A DNA stretch of 64,000 nucleotides from Enoplolaimus lenunculus. Its lineage: Eukaryota; Nematoda; Enoplea; Enoplida; Thoracostomopsidae. The DNA is taken from assembly GCA_030248215.1 (NCBI GenBank), contig JASANG010000443.1, positions 1-64,000 of the forward strand, in the 5' to 3' direction. Under the pieces are notes generated by a model, which was given only the letters and a program-made list of their open reading frames with translations, ran no database searches and was not told the DNA's origin. The translations under genes and the position numbers were made by a program. Every line of letters begins with the position of its first letter. Positions within the stretch are counted from its first letter, which is position 1. Shown piece by piece: positions 51,536-62,200 of this stretch.

Positions 51536-54500
51536 CTGTAATATACCGGATATTTGCGGTTGTGGTTCCAAATATCATAAAACTGCTTTTTACATTTCGA
51601 AATACTTAATATTTTGCAGCGACGGCAAATTCGTTCAGTTCAAGAGTGGACGCTGACATGGAATGACAAATCAAAGTCAAAAATTAATCTTAACTACACA
51701 AATACATATTTTTGCACGACTTAAATACTTTCAATAGTGTACAAATTTATACCCTATATCCGGTTAACATCCGGCTCCGGTTCCAGTACTAAAATTACCA
51801 TCCGGTCCCGGTTCCGGTAAAATTAATAACCGGTCAATCCCTGGTTACAGCATACTCTTTATTCTTCAAACCATACAAATACCACACCCTGGAATGGCGT
51901 CTCTCCCACAGCCAAGTTCCCCACATTTAGTTTACCCCCCAAAGTTGGTGCCCAACTTTTTAGAGTGGGCACAGCGTCATAGAACCTCTATGTAAGTACA
52001 TCTTCGAACGTTCTATATCGAGCTAAAATTCTCGAACAGTCTAAGTCGAATGCACTATTCGGAGAGCATTTATCAGCCAAAAATGCCATTAAATGACTCC
52101 TGTAATGAATGTTGTACAGTAAAAGTCAGCACAACAGAGTATAACGTATTAAAATCGCACCAAACACAAATCTTTCCAAATCTCACCTCTCTTTCCTGCA
52201 ATCGTAAACCGATAACAAGCCCGCACCACATGTCCAGTTATCCGAAATCTGGCCACAGGGGGCACCATTGGCGTATTGTTTACCCCCAAAGCGGCCGAAA
52301 AGCTTCCCATCCTCGCACAGATTTGGATCGCCTGGTTAAAATCTGCGTCGCTACGTTGAAGCTCCCGCGCTAAATACTGTTTTTGATACGCCAAATCATT
52401 GCAACGTTGTTGTAGCAGTCGCAGGCGGCGTTCAGCGAGTTTCAATTTGTCTGATCTGAAAATTAAATTTGTTCAAACAAAATTCAACAATGATATTTTT
52501 AATACTTGCAAGAATATTGATGCCGGCAAAATATGTAACTCTTGTCTGCAGTAGACACTACAGAAACGGTCAGAAATAAGGCGTCATCATAAATGAACGC
52601 AAGTAACGCACGAAACGCAATCGCACGCAACCACAATCGCATCCGTATGGGAACAAATGCAATTGCACTCAATCGCACACAATCAGAAGCACAATCAGAA
52701 GCGAAGTGAATGGGAAGCTTAAAACAATTTTATTACTAATGTGTCCCAATGAAAAATTAAAGTTTTGTTCCGGTTTGAACAGTTGATACGATCACTAGAT
52801 CACCAAGATCCGCAGCTCTTACCGTGCATGTAGAGTATGACGAAAACCCTCGCGAGCGAACCGAGCAAGAAGCTAGACGCAATTCTAGAACAAAATCAAT
52901 TGGCAACAGCCGTAAAACAGTAAAACGTTTCTTATTTCATGGATTGGTATATTAACACCAACACCTCATCCTGGCTACGCGCCTGACAATCACACGTGAA
53001 CGTACCGCTCATTGATCTCCGAACACGTAGATTTAACATCAACTACCCGTGACTCGAGCACTGAATTCGCATTGCGACTCTGTTTCAATTCATAGTTAAC
53101 CCGAGCCAGTTGGACTTCAAATTGTGTTGTTCGGTCAATTAAATCACGTTTTAACTGCTCAATTTCCATAATAATTTGTCGATTCTGTTCGCAAACGGAT
53201 TCATAGTCTTTGTTTAGTTCGGCATTTGCCTGCTTCTGTTCCTGAAAACAGCCCAAATTACAGCCATGCGAACACAAATAAGTACAAGGCGAACAAATTT
53301 TTTCCTAAATAATTTTTGATAATTTAAATTTAATGAAAATTATTCTTTGCCAATATTTCCATCACAAAACCATAAACAAAATATCGAATTAAAGTTACAG
53401 CAGCAAACGTGGAATGATTTTTAGAAAGACGGAAGAACTAAATTTAGGCTAAAATATTTGAAAAAACAATGTTACATGACATTCACCAACCCTTAACAGA
53501 ATGTTTTAAGTAGATTCGTCTCAGTACGGACCATTAAAGTCTTAGTAATTCTTGGATTGATGGTTCGAAAAGAAAACTTTGCTACAGTTCCCGAGAGAGT
53601 CAAACGCATGGCTTACGGATTGCCGCCTTCACTACCGCATTCACTCAGTTACGTCGCTTATGCAATACGGAGTTCCAAACGGAAACAACCACTTAAAACA
53701 AAACTTTATACCTCAATATATTTTTGCGACTGGTTAACCTGACCTATTATCATTCACTTAACCCCTTATCACTATATGAATATTTTCCTGTTTGATCTGA
53801 GACCTAATTTCATGCTAATATTCGAACTCCGCAGAGCGGACTGGACTGGGATATACGCATCGAAATACCGCATAATGAACGTTCCAGTTTTATTAAGTAA
53901 ACAGCAATGAACTTTTACTTACGTTAAGCAGGCCCAAATCGCTTGTTTGCAGTCGATTTTGTGCAATTTTTTCTTCATAATTAGCAATTTGTTCTTGATG
54001 TTCAGCATCTTTTTGCGATAACGTTTCGTACAGTGTAAGCAGCTGTGAAGACTTCGATGCAATATCGTTTACAGCGAATGCTAATTTTTCCCTAAAACAT
54101 AATTTGTCAAAATATACATATTTATGGGACATAACATAATTAATGATGTATACCCGTAGCACAACTAAAATCTGGCAAGAACTTTACAATATATATTTTA
54201 GCAAACCAAGTAGAAACCATTAATAGAAACATAAAGTACATAACCTGCCCATTACAAAATACATGTGCGTGAACGTAATGACTATAATAGATACAGTTTT
54301 CAGCCCCAGCTACTCTACTAAGCCCCCAAGTTATTCAAATTAAATTTTTGCGCCCGTTCTTAATATTCATAGCACTAATCAATCATCATAATGTAGCTTT
54401 AGAACCAGTGTTTACAAATATCAAAACTGACACAGGAACTGAACTAATCAAATGCGAAAACGTTCATAATTTCAAGCATCTTCATTCACTGGTTCGAAAG

Positions 54501-56197
54501 TTACAAAAGGAGCAACTCACATTTGACAATATGGGTCCTGGTAATAAGTCCTATGATACAGTCCCGGCTTCCAACACGAACTACATTTCGCCAGAAACCG
54601 GGATACGAATGCACTTTTTCATCAGAACCAGGACAGGAATCGCTACAGGAATTGCAGTTATACTGCTACAGCACTCCAAATTCACTACAACGCAAAATAA
54701 AATACTAAAACCAAAACAACTCACTTGAGTATTTCCATTTCAATTTGATCATTTTTTCGTTCTTTCCGCAACCGGCGTAACCCGTTCACGGTCTCAGTCA
54801 CTTGATGCTTCAAATATTTATTCTCAGCCGTGAGTCTTTTCAACGAGTCCTGTTTCCTAACGGTGCAACTAGTTTCCAACTCCGAATTCTGCTCAACTGA
54901 AGTTGGTTTCAACTCTAAACCATGCACCAAAGTCTCCTTGTTAGGAATTTCGTCCGATCCAACCTTAGAATTAGCCTGTGAAATTGAAAAATTAATTCGT
55001 TCACAAGCGCCCACCAACTCTCCGTCCAAAATGACCGTTTCTGGAATTGGCTCACTGCCAGAGACAGAATTTAATTTTTCTTGATCACCGGCGTCAAAAT
55101 TTAATTTTCCTTGTGGCGCAGACAATACGCTCTCCATACTTCCTTGATCCGTGCTATTTCCACGTGAGTCTGTAGTGTCAGGAAGCGAGCTATCTGTGGT
55201 CGGTTGCCCACTGGTCCCATCAGAATTAATCGACACAGAAGGCACTACAGTTTGCGTCTGGATCTGGCTCAATGACCCTCCAGCAAGTTTCAAATCAGAT
55301 CCCTCGCTCTTACCCAGCACACCCGAGACACCACTTACACCCTCCGATTTAGTCTTTCCAGTGGCTTCATGTTCGACCATCGCGTTATCCACGCAATCCA
55401 TATTCTGATCAGTACCGGTCCCCCCAATTTTACACTTGGCTCCAAACGGTGATGATATATTCAACCATGCACTTTTCTCACAATTCACACCAGATATTTT
55501 CTCGCCATTATATGCACTAATCTCAGCAATTGAACTGCGGCAACTTGTAAATTGACTGGGTTGGCTTGTTTCACTTGCGATTACTTGTTCCAAACGCTCA
55601 TACAATGACTGAAGCATCGACAAATTCGCAGCAGGAGCCGGTGGTAATTCTACTAGCGAGCTGCCCTTCGACCATTGTCTTTCTCGACTGTCCATACCTT
55701 CATTTATCCGATCTTCCCTTATACCAGTAACCTCAACCCCTATCCCACGTTGTATTCTCACATTACCCACTTCGTTTTCATCGTTCAATCCAAGCTTTGC
55801 CCCCACACCCTCCGAGATCCCTTCGGAGGCATTTGTAATTCGTTTCCAGCATACTGTTTCCGCCCACTCCGCCAGTACTCGTTGATGCCGAATAATTTCC
55901 GTTAACAGCTTGCGAAGTTCGTTTCGTTCTTTTGCCAACGCCAACGAAATTTCAAACTTATCATTCGCAGCATTGCATTTGGTGAGATAGGGGGCGGAAA
56001 GCCCCGGCTTTTCAGACTCCGAAATTGGCAACCCGCATAAACCAGAATGTTGCCCAAATACAGTGTCACGACAAGTAATTTGGCTTAAATCGCCAACACT
56101 CTTTGATCGCTTGAGTGAATTTGAAGTAACATTTAAGCTCCTTTGCATAAGAACAGACCCTTCTGATACCTTATAACTTTTAATCTTTGGAAGCAAA

Positions 56198-56233
<36 letters not shown>

Positions 56234-59200
56234 AGTTGCAACTGTTGAATGTTCTCTTCGTACTGACTTACAACATCATCATATTGTGCAACTGCATTTC
56301 TCTGCAACAAACACAAATAATACCATAACTTGTCCGTCTTCCACAATAACATGCGTACATCATGTCGCAATTTGTAGTGTACCTGCAGCCAACACGCAAG
56401 CGGAAACATACCAGCAAATTGTCGATTTGGGTCCAAAAAGTAGACACCGAGACTATGGGAGTCGATCGAGACTATGGCAGTCGCTATAATTTTGTGTATT
56501 TTAATGTCGTTTAGCCCGTCCGACAACCCACAACAATTGCCGCATGGCACAGCATAACAATTTGTAAAAAATTTGTCTTGCAGCACAGCGCCAATTTTTT
56601 TGGACTGCGACCAGGCGCATTTATCTATACAGCTGTCCCGATAATTACTTTTACAAAACCAATCAAACAGCAATATTCAAATGCAACCAATTAAACAACA
56701 ATAACACACAAATACCTTCCAATCAGAAAACTCCTTATCCCGCAATCGTTGCGTCTCACGAAGATTTGCCAATTCTGCAGTAAGTACTCCCTGAAACAAC
56801 AATAAACGGCGTAAGCATCTTTCAAAATAACTTGCCAATGTAGCAATAGTCCATAACGCCGTGGTAACGTAAGCTTACGTGTGGCTTCATTCTTAAGAGA
56901 TGACGTACGGCAATTTTGAAAGTTGCCACTCGTTAGCCCCACCATTTCTCATTATTATGGTGCCCAGTTGGGAACGATTATTGTAAAAGCTGAGTAATTT
57001 TCACATGCCTTTGCAGGACGCCTGTTTTGCCGACCTTATGTATGACGAGCACGTGAAATTACTGTGGAATACGTATTATTTCGAACCGTATTCTAAAATG
57101 CATGCAGAATTTTTTAAAACTATGCCACGCAGACAGCAGTACCCATATCAGTTTCAAGAATAATGAATGACAGCTAACTTATACACCGCTATGACAAGCT
57201 AGCGCATCTATTGGCAATAACAATGGCACCATTGGCAACTGTCAGGGTGCAACCGGAATTCCGGTTCCGGCATTTTTTCACCTTCCGGTTCCGGTTCCGG
57301 TAAATTTTTACCGGATTTAAAAATTCCGGTATTATAATTTGGCCGTTTTCTTAACTTTGCTAATTTTTAAGAATCTCTTTTGAAAGCCACTTGTACTCCA
57401 AATATAAGCCATTGATGGTGGATTTCACTTCAGTCGATGATGAAAATCTAAAATACAACAAATAAAATAAATATCTATGTTCGACTAAGGTTATTTCACA
57501 AATAATAGAGCAAAAAATAAGATTAAAATGAAATTTTTGGTGAAATGCATTTTTCACTTTCCGGTTCCGGTTCCGGTAAAATTTTCAAATTCCGGTTCCG
57601 GTTCCGGTAAATTGTAATTCCGGTTGCACCCTGGCAACTGTGTGCAGCACCTATTACCAGTTAGAGATAGATCCGTCAATGCATGAACTATTAAAGATGT
57701 AAACTTATTAAATGCAATCAGAGTCGATGAACGTAAAATTTCAAAGCTCACATCGCCGCTTAATTCCAAAGTTTCGCCATTTTTCACCAACCGGTAATAG
57801 GTGCTACACACATTTGAGATTAATTTTACTTTCTATTAGAACCAAAAAGGCCTTCTACACGGGCAATGCGAGCCACAACCGATATTATATTAACTAGGAA
57901 CCGACGGGATATCTGGTTCCTGTTTTACATGCCGGGAACAATCAACATCGGTATCCGGTTCCAGCATAATTCCTCTGGATACCGGATAGTTTTGACACTG
58001 AAAATCAAAAAACTCCCAGCGAATAATTATTAATTTTATTTTAGTGCACACATAGCCGCTATATACCAAATTAACATCCGTTTCCGGTTCCGGAAGATAA
58101 GTTACTATCCAGCTCCTGAACTGGTTAAATTAATATCCGGTCGATCCCTGATATTAACACCGTAATATCTACACTAACTGTGAACAACAACGCTGCATTT
58201 CAATGCTAAACTGCTCAAAAAACAATTTAGCTGTATACAACACAGACTTGTTTCGAAAAAATAAATTCATCACACAACAACACAATAAATACTCACCGAA
58301 AATACAAGATCTGAAAACATTTCAGGTTTTAACACACATTATCATACTAAAACTCGATTAATATCATCATGATACGGTTAAAGCGAAAGTTATTGCATAC
58401 GTAACCTGGAGCATAGCACTAAGAGGACAAAGACCATAGCACCTCCCATGACGTTGAACTTGACATAATATTTCGTTCTCTTAATAACTACATGCTAATT
58501 TAACTACTTAATTCAGCCGTAGCCGAACTGCATCTATTGACCGAAGCTCGGATATACATACTTTTTAGTTAGTCTAGTTAAGCATTCCAGACTTATAAAG
58601 CGTAAACGGATAACTTGACCCATTTCCTTTCCAATTAATCTGATATGCAACATAGTTATTAGCTAACAATTAAATTATCGGTTTTGGAGGTTTATAAACA
58701 ATTTATTATGACTGCCCGTAACCAAAAACCCTTCAGCAACCTTAACCTTCAGTGAAATAATTTAAAAAGTCCTAATTTAGGCTTATCAGTTAAGCTGATA
58801 CGGAAATTAGCTATGAGCTAACGATTTAATTAGTCCTGAAGGTTTATAAACAATTTATTACTATTGCTCGTACCTAACAACCATTTAACAGTGAATGTGA
58901 TCGCTTATAACCCTAATAATCAGTGAATTAACAAGTCCAAATTTAGGCTTAACCAATTATACAAGTTAGCTTGTAGCTTATAAACGAGTTAAAACTTTAA
59001 AACACCAATGCGAGGCTAACACCCCAGGATAATACGTAAGCTTTGAAACAAAAAAGTTTATCAAAATCGGTTTAGCGATTTCTGAGATTCTTTTCGAACG
59101 GACAGACGGACGCACGGACGGACATCAACCTTTCGTTCCCCTATTACAACACATGAAACGCTTCGCTCGGAGTTTCGTTTCGCTCTATTAATGACATACA

Positions 59201-62200
59201 GTAAAACGTCCTAATTTAGGCTTAACCAATTATGCAAAATTGTCTGTAGTTAAAAAACGGCTTAAAAATTTTAAAACTCCAATGGGAGGTTAACACCCCA
59301 GAATAATTAACTTTCAAACAAAGAAGTTTATCAAAATCGGTTCAGCGGTTCCTGAGATCCTTTTCGGACGGACAGACAGACGACAGGCTAACGGACATCC
59401 ATCTTTCGACCACAGAGTACAAAACATAAAACGCTTCGCGAAACTCCGAGCTTCGCTCAATAAGCTTAAAACTAAACGACATATACTTACGTAATTGACA
59501 TAGCCCATCCTAGACCAGAATCCTGGTTACGGCAATGTCAGTAAACACAATTATATTCCTGAACAGCTACTAGCAGAACAGGGGCTCAAAATTGGTTCAG
59601 TTTTGACGCACCATTTATAATTTAAGTAAACTTAAATTGTTTACTGAAAACTTTCGACTTAAGTAAAAGCTACGAGGTTTTAATAAAAATACCAACCTTT
59701 TCCGACAGATTTTCATCGAAAACTTCATTCAAATCTGCGTGTTCGGTTTTCAATCGTTCATAATCGGCACATTTTGCTGCAAACAGTTCTTGTAGTTGTT
59801 TCAATTTTGCGTCTTTTGTTGCATTTTCTTCCGTTAAATGTACGTACGCTTTCTGAAAAAATGAACAAAATGTGTTAAAATAACTAAATTCATACCAATC
59901 AACTACTGTATATATTAAGAAAAAAGCTCACAACGCTTTACATATAACTGTCGGCATGTGTGTACAAAGTGGTTGCAGTTGAACCTCGATAAGCTTCCTA
60001 GGTAATTTTAAAATAAATACCGATACAAATATAAAAATGTCATTTAAAACTGAAAATTTTAGAACTCCAACAGTAGCTTATTGAAAAGTTTTATTTGACT
60101 CTACTTTACACGACCCACGCCAATAATCTGGCGGCGCTCAAAATTATATTCAGTAACAGAGCACCATTACGGGCGCAAATATGCATTACACCAGCTCCTG
60201 CAAGCCTTTGTGTTGCCAAACCGCTTTGGTAACCCAAACCTTCGCAGGAGCACACGTTACCATAGGCTTAGTCAAGATTTTCGATGAGGTAAAGCGTTAC
60301 GTTCTATAAAAATTTAAATGGGGGTTTCTGGTGTTGCAAACTGAACCCACGTCTAGAAAACCTCTACAAAAATCCCAAATGAGTGGTTTGACGCGTGAAC
60401 ACCCCATGGCTACGCCCTGGCCAATTACAGCTAGATTTGCGTCTTAATATAAATTTTTCCAATCCCCAGAACCTTAACATCGGCAACAGCTTGTAGCCGT
60501 TGATTGCTAATCTCAACTGCGTCTGTTTTCTCTTCAATTTGTTTCTCCAAATCTTTTTGCTTCGCAATCAAGCCATTCAACTTGGTTTCTTTCTGAAACG
60601 AATGCACCGGAACCAGTGGAAAAACTGAAGGGGGCGAAATGTGGGTGGGGAAGACGAGTAAGTTTTTGTACCTTAATATTCGTGTTTTTACGCGTTGCTA
60701 CTTTGATCGCTACGCACCTAACAGGGTTGTTTTATCCGAAAAAAATGACCGGAAACATGATTTTTCCCATTTTTAAGGAGAAAATGGAAAAATGAGAAAA
60801 CTTCATTTTTTCAATAATTTGTCCGGTCAACAATCCTGGTATCTAATGTATAGACGCAAAAATTTATGACTTAGTACCAAACTTCAACTTACAAGTCATG
60901 CGCGACGTTAAAACTGGTGCAATGCAAAGTTAAAAAGTCTGAAAACTTGGAAATTTTGTGTTTGTCAGGGGCTGGAAAAACGGGGAGAGGTCAACTGTGG
61001 GGAGGGATCGGAGCGAAAAAAATCAAATATGGCTTGGACTTCTCTCATCACATGGGAAACATCGAATTCGGAGTGACCAAACAGCGAAACCCCATGCGCA
61101 ATTATTAATTTTAAAACAAACCATACACTAAAACAAACGACCAAATACAAAAGTTAAGGTATCTATGTATACACACCAGTGCCCTGTACTCTAAAGCCGC
61201 AATCATATTTTGATCACATTTTACCATGTTAGAAAGTCTTTATCATATTAAAACGCCGTGTTTACATTTGTATAGAATGCTCACTCAGAAACTTACTTCC
61301 GACAAAACGGCCTCGTGCGACTCAATTATGTTTGCTTTCTCGCGTGACCATCCTGCATTCAAAGCTTCAATTCGGCGTTTCATTGTTTCGTTTTCGTCGT
61401 ATAACTTGCGATTGTCACCAGTTAGGTTTACTGTCCGTTTCTTTTCGTTTTCCAACTAAACAAATAAACGAATAAATCAATGGCTGTGCTGCAAAGACAT
61501 GACTTAACCACATTTCAAGTCCAGAGTTAAAGGCTATCAATAAGAAAGAAATGACTGTCAACGCAATCGACGGTAACCGATACCTACATTAATTCTGAAC
61601 TTAAAACCGTTACCAGACCTAAATAAAATACGTATATTTACTGACTTATATTCGAAATCAACTTAAACTCCAGAGGAAGACTTAAGTCATGCACTTAAAA
61701 GGCGCATCAAAGAAATAATAAAAATCAAAACTCTCAAAAAATCAAAACTCTCAACAAAATAAAAATTTACTTTTTGCTTCAAAGACTCGTTGTCTTGTTT
61801 GATCACAGACAGCTCGTTCTCAAGTTCCGTCACTCTTCGATCGCTGTCCATTCGTTTACGATGAGCGTCTTCCAAACGTTCCAACCGAATTTGAAGTTGC
61901 GATTTTTCAGTTTGAAGTTGTGACTGCCGCCGCGTAAGTGCATCCATTGTATTTTTATCCACCTTAAACGAGATAAAATTGAAAATCATAGTTCGTAAAC
62001 GCTTTGTTCCATTGAATACGATTCAGAAAAAAACGCTTAAATGTTTACTTAAAGCCCATGCACACGTGCAATTTTTTGTAGCGAGAACTAGCAGCTGCAA
62101 CTTGCCCGAAATACTTACAGATGCAAATAATTTCAAAGGAAAATGCCGATTGACCAGTAAAACTGTAGGTGCAAGAAATTCATGCAACTTGCAACTGTGT

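Noticed and set aside
54348-54728. A 126-codon + strand frame in an intron of the pericentrin-like gene
   Set aside because: No domain and no splice context; part of it holds decayed CCGG-rich hAT-like words (CCGGCTTCC, AACCGGGATAC).
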